Positions 17,234 to 24,252 of a stretch of DNA of 51,678 nt are shown here, piece after piece. The stretch lies in NCBI GenBank assembly GCA_938027595.1, contig CALJAK010000010.1, positions 1 through 51,678 on the forward strand. The letters are read 5' to 3'. Numbering within the stretch: the stretch's first letter is position 1; every line of letters starts with the position of its first letter. The notes below the pieces were generated by a model, which made no database searches, was not told the origin of the DNA, and was given only the letters and a program-made list of their open reading frames with translations. Source of the DNA: an uncultured Thermoproteales archaeon (GTDB taxonomy: Archaea; Thermoproteota; Thermoprotei; Thermoproteales; Thermoproteaceae). A program made the position numbers and the translations under genes.

Positions 17234-17961
17234 TAGACATATCGCGGAAGCCAGATGTCTATAGATACGCCAGGGCGTCCGCCGAATTGGACGCAGTGCA
17301 CTGCGGCGCCTCGGTGGCTCAGAGAGCCGCTGTGAATGCCTATAGATACCTACCGTTTCTACACCCATTGCCATTGACGGCGGCTGCTGGCTGCAGCGGG
17401 GGGAGGCTGTGGGTAGAGGGCGTTACGCAGTGGCAAACCGGCGTGGAGATGGATGTGTTGTTTGGAGTTCTCGCTGGCGCCGTGGCGTCGGGGGCTGCTG
17501 AAGTCAGGAAGTTGAGAGTGGAGACTAAGGTGAAGGGTGTGGTGACTGAGCTAAAGCCAGCGGTTCTTGGAGACGTCCCGCTGGCGAGAAAGACCGGCGT
17601 TGCTGCGGCTGCCCGCGGCGAGTTGAAAATGAAGAACAGCCAAGTGGTCAAGAGTCCTGTGGAGAAGGGGCACCCCATATACGCAGCGCAAGCAGCGGCG
17701 GCGTTGAGTGTGAAGAGGTTGTGCGAATTGACTGGCGGCAGGTGTCCACATGTGCAATATTTCAAGATTGACATCGATGTGGCGGACGTGGTGGTGGCCA
17801 GCGTGGAGGTTAGGGCTAGAGACTTATCTCCCACTGCAGAAGCGCTCTTTGCGGCTGGCGTTGCGTTGTTGACTATTTGGGACATGGTGAAGAAGTTCGA
17901 GAAGGAGGATGGGCAGTATCCCCACACAGAAATATCTATAAAGACGTGGGGTTTGTCTTGA
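17224..17961 (+). CDS. moaC: MoaC-like cyclic pyranopterin monophosphate synthase, tandem-duplicated
   Basis: 245 aa, against about 160 for normal MoaC. The N-terminus [10 protein letters not shown] is the usual MoaC start. Copy 1 (about residues 1-105) has LHPLPL and TGVEMD, the His and Glu blocks of MoaC, but lacks the LTIYDM block and has Cys where the catalytic Lys of the KGD loop is expected. Copy 2 (about 125-245) begins again with a VEKGHP loop (Lys present) and ends with [11 protein letters not shown] (Asp and Lys present), but its HPL motif is degenerate (CPHVQYF) and GVEM is replaced by SPTAEAL. The two halves are complementary, as expected for a fused pseudo-heterodimer. It converts the MoaA product to cPMP if active. 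It overlaps the zinc-ribbon gene by 10 nt. Confidence 0.8.
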   Translation: MSIVDISRKPDVYRYARASAELDAVHCGASVAQRAAVNAYRYLPFLHPLPLTAAAGCSGGRLWVEGVTQWQTGVEMDVLFGVLAGAVASGAAEVRKLRVETKVKGVVTELKPAVLGDVPLARKTGVAAAARGELKMKNSQVVKSPVEKGHPIYAAQAAAALSVKRLCELTGGRCPHVQYFKIDIDVADVVVASVEVRARDLSPTAEALFAAGVALLTIWDMVKKFEKEDGQYPHTEISIKTWGLS

Positions 17962-17962
17962 G

Positions 17963-19237
17963 ATGGAGAGAGAGTTGTTGGAGGTGGTCCTCCGCCACAA
18001 CGTGTGGAGGAGGCGCGAGACGATAAACTTGATAGCTTCTGAAAACGTCATGTCGCCTCTAGCGGAACTCTTCTACTTAAACGACTTGGCCGGTAGGTAT
18101 GCGGAGGGCGTGGTGGGTAATAGGTATTACCAAGGCACTAAGTACGTAGACATTTTGGAAGACGCTCTGGTTAGGGAGTTTGCTAAAGTTCTAGACGCCA
18201 AATTCGTTGACGTAAGACCCATCTCTGGCACTGTGGCTAACTTAGCCACTTACCTCGCTCTAGTGCCGGAGAGCGGCGTTGTTGCCTCGCTTCCGATCAA
18301 ATACGGTGGGCACATTAGTCACAATAACGTGGGTGGTTTGAGAGCTCTCCGCATAAAAGCAGTGGAGATCCCATGGGACTTGGAAAACTTCAACGTCGAC
18401 GTGGACAAGGCGAGGAGAGTGATTGAAGAGAGGAAACCTCACTTGATAATTTTGGGGGGCTCTCTCTACCTCTTCCCCCACCCAGTGAGAGAAATCTCGG
18501 AAGTGGCCAAATCCGTGGGGTCTTACTTGTTGCACGACACTGCCCACGTGTTGGGGTTGGTAGTCGGCGGTGTGTTTCCAAATCCCCTGCGGGAGGGTGC
18601 TCACGTGATTACTTCCTCTACGCACAAGACCTTTCCAGGTCCCCAGGGCGGGTTGATAGCGGGTGTTTTGGAAGACTCCAGCGAGATACAGAGAGCTGTC
18701 TTCCCCGGATTCACTTCCAACTACCACCTCCATAGATATGTATCTACTTACATAACTCTATCCGAGATGAAACTCTTCGGCGCTGAATATGCCTCCGCCG
18801 TTGTGAAAAACGCCCGAGCTCTGGGGGAGGGACTCGCCGAGGAGGGTCTCTCGCCTCTCGCGGAGAGACTGGGGTACACCGAGACGCACCAAGTGGCGTT
18901 AGACGTGTCGAAGTTTGGGGGCGGCGACAGAGTGGCGAGGATGCTGGAGGAAGCCAACATTGTGGTGAACAAAAACGCCCTCCCCTGGGACAAGAGTGTG
19001 TTGAAACCCAGCGGCGTTAGGCTGGGGACGCAGGAAGTGACTAGATTCGGCATGGGGCCCGGCGAGATGAGAGAAGTGGCTAGGTTTATAGCTAGAGTGG
19101 TCCGGGGGGAGGACCCAGCCGCGGTGAGGCGTGACGTAGTGGAGTTCCGAAAGTCTTTCCTGGAGATAAAGTACGGTTTCAAAATCACTCGAGAAATGGT
19201 GGACGAGGTTTTCAACTCTCTCTCGCTATATACATAA
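17963..19237 (+). CDS. glyA: Serine hydroxymethyltransferase
   Basis: 424 aa PLP enzyme interconverting serine and glycine with transfer of a one-carbon unit to a pterin. INLIASENVMSP at residues about 20-31, the GRYAEG...RYYQGTKYVD block, LLHDTAHVLGL, and SSTHKTFPGPQGG with the PLP lysine are all intact. The family length is about 420 aa. It starts 1 nt after the MoaC-like stop and overlaps the convergent SDR gene by 12 nt. Confidence 0.97.
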   Translation: MERELLEVVLRHNVWRRRETINLIASENVMSPLAELFYLNDLAGRYAEGVVGNRYYQGTKYVDILEDALVREFAKVLDAKFVDVRPISGTVANLATYLALVPESGVVASLPIKYGGHISHNNVGGLRALRIKAVEIPWDLENFNVDVDKARRVIEERKPHLIILGGSLYLFPHPVREISEVAKSVGSYLLHDTAHVLGLVVGGVFPNPLREGAHVITSSTHKTFPGPQGGLIAGVLEDSSEIQRAVFPGFTSNYHLHRYVSTYITLSEMKLFGAEYASAVVKNARALGEGLAEEGLSPLAERLGYTETHQVALDVSKFGGGDRVARMLEEANIVVNKNALPWDKSVLKPSGVRLGTQEVTRFGMGPGEMREVARFIARVVRGEDPAAVRRDVVEFRKSFLEIKYGFKITREMVDEVFNSLSLYT

Positions 19238-19999
19238 TGTGCGCCCCCCGTCTACCAATATCAACGAGCCGCTGAGGTAACTAGATCTATCCGACGCCAA
19301 AAACGCGGCGATTTCTCCAATCTCCTCGGGTCTCGCCAATCTGCCGAGGGGTATCTCGAGCGCCATTTCTCTCAACACTTCCTCGACGGCGCGATTTTCT
19401 CTCCGCGCTCTGGCTTCAGCCACCTCTCGAACTCTCTCAGTATCTACATAACCCTGCATAATTCCGTTTACCAAAATGTTGTACCTGCCCAGTTGGTACG
19501 CCAAGGTCTTCACGAGCCCAGCTATGGAGATCCTAATTACGTTAGACAAAGTGAGCGTGGGTATCGGTTGCTTCAACGTTGAGGATGTTATATATATGAG
19601 GCGCCCACCCCCGTTATTTATCATGTGGGGCAAGACGTCTCTAGTGATCCACACTGCGCTCAACATCAACAATCTCACTCCGTAGTCCCAATCTTCTTCA
19701 GTTAACTCCAAGAAGGCGCCGGGTTTGGGGGGGCCGGTGTTGTAAACTAAAACGTCCACCCGCCCAAAGTTTTTGATAGCCTCCTCCACCACTCTCCTCA
19801 CGTCTTCTCTCTTAGTCAAATCCGCCTCCACCGGCACCACTGTGACGTTGTTCAACTTCTTGGCTAGAGCCTCCAACCTCTCTCTACTCCTGGAGGCTAT
19901 GACTAAGTTCGACCCCTCTCTTGCAAAAACTGTGGCGACTCCAGCGCCGATTCCCCTACTGGCGGCAGTTATTATAGACACTTTTCCCTTCAACAACAC
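19226..19999 (-). CDS. Short-chain dehydrogenase/reductase family protein lacking the YxxxK pair
   Basis: 257 aa Rossmann-fold SDR. The nucleotide loop TAASRGIGAGVA (TGxxxGxG-like) and YNTGPP in place of the usual NAG are present, and the C-terminal PEEIGEIAAFLASDRSSYLSG block is typical. ITSS supplies the usual Ser, but the expected YxxxK reads SNVIR in LSNVIRISIAGLVKTLA, so catalytic Tyr and Lys are replaced by Ser and Arg. Similar 'LSN..R' SDRs exist elsewhere; their chemistry is unclear. GTG 19999 has gttaaataag about 24 nt upstream. The substrate is unknown. Confidence 0.88.
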   Translation of the reverse strand: MLLKGKVSIITAASRGIGAGVATVFAREGSNLVIASRSRERLEALAKKLNNVTVVPVEADLTKREDVRRVVEEAIKNFGRVDVLVYNTGPPKPGAFLELTEEDWDYGVRLLMLSAVWITRDVLPHMINNGGGRLIYITSSTLKQPIPTLTLSNVIRISIAGLVKTLAYQLGRYNILVNGIMQGYVDTERVREVAEARARRENRAVEEVLREMALEIPLGRLARPEEIGEIAAFLASDRSSYLSGSLILVDGGRTLCI

Positions 20000-20017
20000 G
20001 TCTCTGGCTTACGTCAC

Positions 20018-20932
20018 TTATTTAACTTTTATAAAGCCGTGTTGTCTACAAACGTCTCTAATCGGGCACTGACTGCATTTGAGGTCTCTGCAGTACTTAA
20101 CGCCAATGTCGTACGCGCCCCGTTCGTACAAAACTGGGTCTTCGCTTATTTTAGCCACGTGGCGAATTAACCCCCTAACGCTCTCCAACCTCACCGTCAC
20201 CTCGCGGTACTTCCCCTCTCTAAGTCCCCCCAAAACGCTTCTAGCCACTCTCGCCTTGAGTCTCTCGGCAGTTAGAGAATTGACGTCCTCGAAGGCGTTA
20301 GACCTAAGCGTTACGTAAGTGGTGTATATATCGCCATGCGGTATGTACTTCTTCACTTCGTTAGTGTAAGCTATCCGGGCGGCTATCGGTATATTGCTCT
20401 GGTGTATATACAACCGCAAGAGGAGTTTCACCCCCCTCCCCACTCTATTTCCCCCCTCGTTTCTGAAAATCAAAGTCCTAACCTCCTCTTCGAACTTAGA
20501 CATCTTTCGTTGTTTCGCAACCCACTCATAGAGCGTTTTGTGTCTAGACGTAATTACGTTTAGAGATCTCAAGACGTTGGAAATTATCTCGTTGGCGGTT
20601 TCTCTGCCGAAGCCGGCGTTTTCTAAAACTTTACGCACTCTAGAGGCTGAGAAGAAATCTATCTCTCCATAGAGTTGAGACAATTTCGCCAATTCTTCAT
20701 AGCTTAAAACTTTGTACTTATTTATAATAGATAATAAAATTGTATATATGACTAAAATATCTAGATTTTTTATATTTGACAAATTTTTAATTAATAAATC
20801 TACATCATTTCTATAAATTCTAGAGATGGATTTGACTTGTTCCACTAACATCTCGTAGTCGTGGGGTAGAGTCTCTAACACGCGGTCTCTGATCGAAGCG
20901 CCGTGTTGCACAATTCGCTTCCTAACTTCCAC
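20018..20932 (-). CDS. Unknown helical protein with EndoIII-like C-terminal Fe-S cysteine loop
   Basis: 304 aa. The C-terminus has YCRDLKCSQCPIRDVC, a C-x4-C-x2-C-x5-C cluster that closely resembles the [4Fe-4S] loop of endonuclease III-type DNA glycosylases (usually C-x6-C-x2-C-x5-C). The helical middle contains KVLENAGFGRETANEIISN, reminiscent of a glycosylase helix-hairpin-helix neighbourhood, but no catalytic Lys/Asp pair can be assigned with confidence. The N-terminal third is coded by a very AT-rich stretch (about 20700-20830). The start GTG 20932 has tatatag about 22 nt upstream. It could be a lineage-specific DNA-repair or nucleic-acid Fe-S protein. Function unknown. Confidence 0.75.
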   Translation of the reverse strand: MEVRKRIVQHGASIRDRVLETLPHDYEMLVEQVKSISRIYRNDVDLLIKNLSNIKNLDILVIYTILLSIINKYKVLSYEELAKLSQLYGEIDFFSASRVRKVLENAGFGRETANEIISNVLRSLNVITSRHKTLYEWVAKQRKMSKFEEEVRTLIFRNEGGNRVGRGVKLLLRLYIHQSNIPIAARIAYTNEVKKYIPHGDIYTTYVTLRSNAFEDVNSLTAERLKARVARSVLGGLREGKYREVTVRLESVRGLIRHVAKISEDPVLYERGAYDIGVKYCRDLKCSQCPIRDVCRQHGFIKVK

Positions 20933-20956
20933 AATTGTTATAAGCCATAACTATAT

Positions 20957-21340
20957 ATGGATGAACTCATTTCTCTAGCGAGAGAGGCGTTGAAACGCGC
21001 GTATGCGCCGTATTCAAATTTCAAAGTGGCGGCTGTCGTGAAGACAAAAACTGGCGTATACACTGGAGTGAATGTGGAGAACGCTTCGTATGGACTCACG
21101 ATGTGTGCCGAGAGAGTTGCAATATTTAAGGCCGTCTCTGAGGGTGATAGAGACGTAGAGACCGTGGTGGTGTACACAGATACAGAAGAACCCACGCCCC
21201 CCTGCGGAGCTTGTAGACAAGTAATAGCCGAGTTCAACAAAGACGCTACCATAGTCATGGCGTGTAGAGGCAAAGCCACCACCGCCAAGTTGAGTCAACT
21301 ACTGCCCATGGCCTTCGCCGGCGAGAGACTGAGGAGTTAA
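20957..21340 (+). CDS. cdd: Cytidine deaminase
   Basis: 127 aa homotetrameric-type enzyme deaminating cytidine or deoxycytidine in pyrimidine salvage. AYAPYSNFKVAA, NVENASYGLTMCAERVA (zinc Cys and catalytic Glu) and PPCGACRQV (two zinc Cys) form the complete active site. Its length is typical. It starts at the ATG at 20957, 24 nt from the divergent Fe-S gene; no well-placed TATA box was identified for this gene. It overlaps the convergent Mrp gene by 4 nt. Confidence 0.96.
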   Translation: MDELISLAREALKRAYAPYSNFKVAAVVKTKTGVYTGVNVENASYGLTMCAERVAIFKAVSEGDRDVETVVVYTDTEEPTPPCGACRQVIAEFNKDATIVMACRGKATTAKLSQLLPMAFAGERLRS

Positions 21341-22242
21341 CTCTCTTCCTCGTCCCCCGGTAGTTTCATGAGCGAGACTCTCCTCTGCGGCGCCGGCGGG
21401 GTTTGCGTAAGTCTCTCTCTGTAGAACTCCACTAATTTGTCCACTATGGCTAAGATGGATTTGCTAGTTTCGTTTTCTCTCTGTAGAAACTCGTGGAGTT
21501 TTCCAGCGTCTAAATGTTGCGAAAACTCCGGGTCTATGGGGATTCCCCCCAAAAACGGCACGCCTGCAGCTTCTGCAATCTTCTCCCCGACACCCCTACC
21601 GAAGATGTAGTGCGTAGTGCCGCTGTCTGGACACTTGAAGCAACACATGTTCTCCACCACTCCCGCCACGCGTATGTTCAACCTCCTCGAGAAGTCTATA
21701 GACTTGAGTACAATCCGGCGGGAGATGTCGGTGGGGATGGTGACTATTATACTCCCGTCCAACCCACCCTGGAGACTCTGAGCTATGGTGAGGGGAGCGT
21801 CGCCCGTGCCTGGGGGGAGGTCCACTATCAACACGTCGAGGGGGCCCCACTCCACTTGTGAAATGAAATCTCTCAAAGCTTGATTGACGAGCGGCGCTCT
21901 CCATATGACTGCAGTGTCGTCGCTTGGCAGCGCGAAGTCTATAGACACCACTTCTATGCCCAAGGGTCCCGTCACTGGGGTTATCTTCCCACTCTTCTCG
22001 TCTGCGTACATCACGCTCTGCGTGAGGCCCAACATCTTGGGCACAGTCGGTCCATACACGTCGCCGTCTAGAATTCCCACTTTGTACCCCCGCATGGCTA
22101 AACCGACGGCTATTGAAGTAGTCACTAGCGACTTACCCACGCCGCCCTTGCCCGAGATGGTGACTAACTTCACTTTGACATGTCTGACGGACTCTGCGAG
22201 CGAGCCGGGGGCAGTTTGCCCCTTGATTGACACTTTGACCAT
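21337..22242 (-). CDS. Mrp/NBP35-family P-loop ATPase (Fe-S cluster carrier)
   Basis: 301 aa from ATG 22242. The deviant Walker A is SGKGGVGKSLVTT, the switch regions are GDVYGPT and LPPGTGD, and the ENMCCFKCPDSG block holds the CxxC that binds a bridging [4Fe-4S] cluster in the dimer. Members load Fe-S clusters onto apoproteins. The C-terminal about 40 residues are a charged tail. ATG 22242 (after a weaker upstream TTG) fits gactttaaatatc, a TATA-like element centred about 22 nt upstream. Apo-targets in this window would include MoaA and the Fe-S protein at 20.0 kb (inference). Confidence 0.95.
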   Translation of the reverse strand: MVKVSIKGQTAPGSLAESVRHVKVKLVTISGKGGVGKSLVTTSIAVGLAMRGYKVGILDGDVYGPTVPKMLGLTQSVMYADEKSGKITPVTGPLGIEVVSIDFALPSDDTAVIWRAPLVNQALRDFISQVEWGPLDVLIVDLPPGTGDAPLTIAQSLQGGLDGSIIVTIPTDISRRIVLKSIDFSRRLNIRVAGVVENMCCFKCPDSGTTHYIFGRGVGEKIAEAAGVPFLGGIPIDPEFSQHLDAGKLHEFLQRENETSKSILAIVDKLVEFYRERLTQTPPAPQRRVSLMKLPGDEEES

Positions 22243-22344
22243 GTGTAACAAACGTTTTAGATATTTAAAGTGTCAGAACCCAGATTTTTCATCCACATTT
22301 CAGCGATGACAGGCCCTCTCCACCGCCAAACAGAGCTCGTTGCT

Positions 22345-22506
22345 TTATATCTTTTTCCAGTTGTACCTCCTGAGGCGTTTGCTCCGGCCCCAGCCGCAGG
22401 AGGCGCAGTATTTCTTAGTTACGTTGTAAGAATGTCTACCGCAGCGGGGGCATCTAATGTGCGTCTTGCCCCTACCGTGTTTCCCCATTGACGGAGTCCC
22501 CTTCAT
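22345..22506 (-). CDS. rpl37e: 50S ribosomal protein L37e
   Basis: 53 aa. Translating the minus strand from ATG 22506 gives [16 protein letters not shown] followed by [10 protein letters not shown] and [10 protein letters not shown], then a basic tail [11 protein letters not shown]: the zinc-binding Cys4 arrangement and size of archaeal eL37. It overlaps the Lsm stop codon by 4 nt (ATGA), the widely conserved archaeal Lsm-L37e gene pair, which strongly supports the call. It binds 23S rRNA. Confidence 0.95.
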   Translation of the reverse strand: MKGTPSMGKHGRGKTHIRCPRCGRHSYNVTKKYCASCGWGRSKRLRRYNWKKI

Positions 22507-22745
22507 GACACCGGCGAGATGAACAATACGTTTTCTCCTCTAACTATCAGAGTTCCCCTCTTGTGTATATTCCCGTCTATGATCTCCTCCGCGTCTTCCA
22601 GCAGTAGGTTTACATGTTGGTCGAAAGAGCGGAGTATTCCCCTAATTTCGTGACTGTCGCGTAGTTTTACCAACACTTGTTTTCCGATGGAGTCTTGTAG
22701 AGTTGCGCCTAGAGTTGCGAAACATTTTGACACGTCTGAAGCCAT
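22503..22745 (-). CDS. Sm-like archaeal protein (SmAP/Lsm)
   Basis: 80 aa from ATG 22745 ([13 protein letters not shown]). Both Sm motifs are clear: [34 protein letters not shown] (Sm1) and [15 protein letters not shown] (Sm2, with the RG-x-N pattern). It forms heptameric RNA-binding rings, probably in tRNA/sRNA metabolism. The chosen ATG is about 23 nt from the shared TATA box at 22763-22774; upstream in-frame Mets would lie before the promoter. It is the first gene of the Lsm-L37e unit. Confidence 0.96.
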   Translation of the reverse strand: MASDVSKCFATLGATLQDSIGKQVLVKLRDSHEIRGILRSFDQHVNLLLEDAEEIIDGNIHKRGTLIVRGENVLFISPVS

Positions 22746-22761
22746 GGTCCTCTGTTGAGAG

Positions 22762-22775
22762 CTATATATAAAATT
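22762..22775. promoter_or_regulatory. Shared divergent TATA element, Lsm / 22795 gene
   Basis: ctatatataaaatt is centred in the 49-nt gap, about 23 nt from the Lsm ATG (22745) and about 26 nt from the ATG at 22795. One element appears to serve two leaderless genes. Confidence 0.6.
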
Positions 22776-22794
22776 TCCATTGACTGACTTCGTC

Positions 22795-23091
22795 ATGTCC
22801 GACATATTGATAGAGCAAGTCTTTAGAGATTTGCAGTCGAGGGGGTTCAAAATACTGGAGAGAGTTGGGGACAGACTCTACGTGGTGGAGAAGGGGGAGA
22901 AGTACCTGTTGTACACAATGGTGGAGGGTGTAGAGATAGACATAACTACTCTGTCTAGTTTTATAAACATGTCTGAGACTTTATCTATGCAGATAGTTCT
23001 CGCGTTGGTTAGCAACGATGGGACTGTCACTTATTACTTCATGCGTAGATTGAGACTACCCAGAAACCCGCGCCATGTTGAAGATTTTTGA
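22795..23091 (+). CDS. Conserved-looking small protein of unknown function
   Basis: 98 aa from ATG 22795 (MSDILIEQVF). The protein looks like a compact alpha/beta fold: an amphipathic N-terminal helix, then GDRLYVVEKGEKYLLYTMVEG beta strands, and a basic C-terminus (MRRLRLPRNPRH). No family recognised. The start is fixed by the shared TATA box about 26 nt upstream. It overlaps the next gene by 17 nt, so both are probably expressed together. Divergence from the Lsm-L37e unit hints at RNA biology, but that is only context. Confidence 0.7.
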   Translation: MSDILIEQVFRDLQSRGFKILERVGDRLYVVEKGEKYLLYTMVEGVEIDITTLSSFINMSETLSMQIVLALVSNDGTVTYYFMRRLRLPRNPRHVEDF

Positions 23092-23356
23092 ACGTCTCGT
23101 GGAAGTCTCTAGAAGCCGCGGTTTGCGTTTTGTCATACACTTCGCTAAGTGCCGCGGGAAAGTAGCCATAGACAGAGAGCTAAAGGCGTTGGATGAGGAG
23201 GGCCGGCCGGCGTCGTGGCTCCGAGTTTTTCCAGGTGTGACGCCGCAGAACGTGTTGACTCAGTGTGTGGTGAAGAAAGTGGAAGTGTACAGTGGGGCCG
23301 AGCTTGTGGGGGAATTCAAGACTCTGGAGGAGGTTCTCCACTACTTACGGCTCTGA
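23075..23356 (+). CDS. Small protein of unknown function
   Basis: 93 aa. It starts MLKIFERLVEVSRSRGLRFVIHFAKC and ends GEFKTLEEVLHYLRL. Mixed alpha/beta, basic in the first half, no recognised motif. It overlaps the preceding gene by 17 nt, suggesting translational coupling, and overlaps the convergent C2-PUA gene by 41 nt. No signal peptide or membrane segment. Confidence 0.65.
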   Translation: MLKIFERLVEVSRSRGLRFVIHFAKCRGKVAIDRELKALDEEGRPASWLRVFPGVTPQNVLTQCVVKKVEVYSGAELVGEFKTLEEVLHYLRL

Positions 23357-23756
23357 CTTTGACGGCGTAGCCTCTCCCGAGTGTGAGTTCTCTAGCGCTG
23401 TAGATGAGCCTACCCACCGCCACTAACTCGCCGCTGGGGTTAACCACGGCGACTTCGCCGTTGGGTCTCGCTTCTGGCGTTATGTCAATTACATACTTCG
23501 CCGGGACGTTGCGCCCCCCTCTTATGTACTCCACCACTTCGCTAGAGATCACAACTCTTCTAGTCATGTAAACAGCGCCGTGGGCCGTTGGTAGTAAATA
23601 GCCGTCGTTGTTTCGCAAGACGAACGCCAGCTTTCCATCTATGTAAACATTTTTCATCCGCCCCCACTTGTTGTACTCCACCTCCAGCCGGCCGGTTATC
23701 TTCTCCACGGCGCCTCTGCCGTATAGATACGCCAGTAAATTCAACAACGCCCTCAC
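23316..23756 (-). CDS. C2-PUA protein, probable detached C-terminal part of archaeosine TGT
   Basis: 146 aa from GTG 23756 (VRALLNLLAYLYG). Residues about 25-70 (GRMKNVYIDGKLAFVLRNNDGYLLPTAHGA) resemble the C2 domain of archaeal tRNA-guanine transglycosylase or ArcS. The rest is a PUA RNA-binding domain (YVIDITPEARPNGEVAVV, SGELVAVGRLIYS, GRGYAVKVR). The tgtA gene at 26.6-28.1 kb lacks exactly these domains. Inference: this supplies tRNA binding in trans, either for TGT or for an ArcS-like step. The start is chosen because an AT-rich TATA-like element (23765-23782) lies just upstream, shared with aMBF1. Confidence 0.8.
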   Translation of the reverse strand: MRALLNLLAYLYGRGAVEKITGRLEVEYNKWGRMKNVYIDGKLAFVLRNNDGYLLPTAHGAVYMTRRVVISSEVVEYIRGGRNVPAKYVIDITPEARPNGEVAVVNPSGELVAVGRLIYSARELTLGRGYAVKVRAVSSGEPPPES

Positions 23757-23762
23757 GGGATA

Positions 23763-23782
23763 ATTTTTATTAAATAAATTCA
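23763..23782. promoter_or_regulatory. Interleaved divergent TATA elements, C2-PUA gene / aMBF1
   Basis: The AT-only run atttttattaaataaattc lies between starts only 35 nt apart. A box near 23765 is about 26 nt from the aMBF1 ATG, and one near 23779 is about 23 nt from the PUA GTG on the other strand. Confidence 0.45.
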
Positions 23783-23790
23783 TATGTGTC

Positions 23791-24252
23791 ATGAATTGCG
23801 AGATATGTGGCCGCTCCATAGTGGGCGACCCCGTAGTGGTGGAGGTGGACAAGGCTGTTTTGTACGTCTGCAAAACTTGCGGCGCTAGTTTCGGCAAGAG
23901 AGTCGCTACGCCGCAGAGATCTCCAAAACCGCGGGTTCAAAATCCACGTCCCCCCCGGCGTGAGTTGGAAGTAGTGGAGAACTTCCACTTGATAATTAAG
24001 AGGGGTAGAGAGAATTTGGGTCTCTCTAGGGAGGCGTTGGCGGCTATGTTGGGCGTCAAGGAGACTGTACTTAGACGTATAGAATCTGGGCAGTTACAAC
24101 CGGATTTGGCGTTGGCGAGGAGGATAGAGAAAGCGCTGGGGGTTAAAATTCTGGCTGAGGTTTCTGAAGAGGGCGTTGTGAAAGACGTCGGTGGGTTGAA
24201 CAAGGGGCTGACGCTTGGAGATATCGCCGAGGTTAGAGATAGTGAAAAGTAG
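23791..24252 (+). CDS. Archaeal MBF1-type zinc ribbon / HTH protein
   Basis: 153 aa. An N-terminal Cys4 zinc ribbon (MNCEICGRSI then CKTCGASFG), a Pro/Arg-rich linker, then a Cro/XRE helix-turn-helix (about residues 68-125: IIKRGRENLGLSREALAAMLGVKETVLRRIESG). This is the architecture of aMBF1, a ribosome- and translation-associated homologue of eukaryotic MBF1. The start ATG 23791 is leaderless relative to the AT-rich element at 23763-23782. Its end overlaps the hflX start by 11 nt. Confidence 0.93.
   Translation: MNCEICGRSIVGDPVVVEVDKAVLYVCKTCGASFGKRVATPQRSPKPRVQNPRPPRRELEVVENFHLIIKRGRENLGLSREALAAMLGVKETVLRRIESGQLQPDLALARRIEKALGVKILAEVSEEGVVKDVGGLNKGLTLGDIAEVRDSEK

Noticed and set aside
17340-17927. 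195-aa antisense open frame across the MoaC-like gene
   Set aside because: Composition is the reverse complement of Ala/Val-rich coding sequence; the sense strand has clear MoaC motifs.
18731-18780. GAGATGA, 12 nt, CTGA in glyA as a C/D half-motif
   Set aside because: No C' or D box follows and the sequence is well explained as coding; treated as chance.
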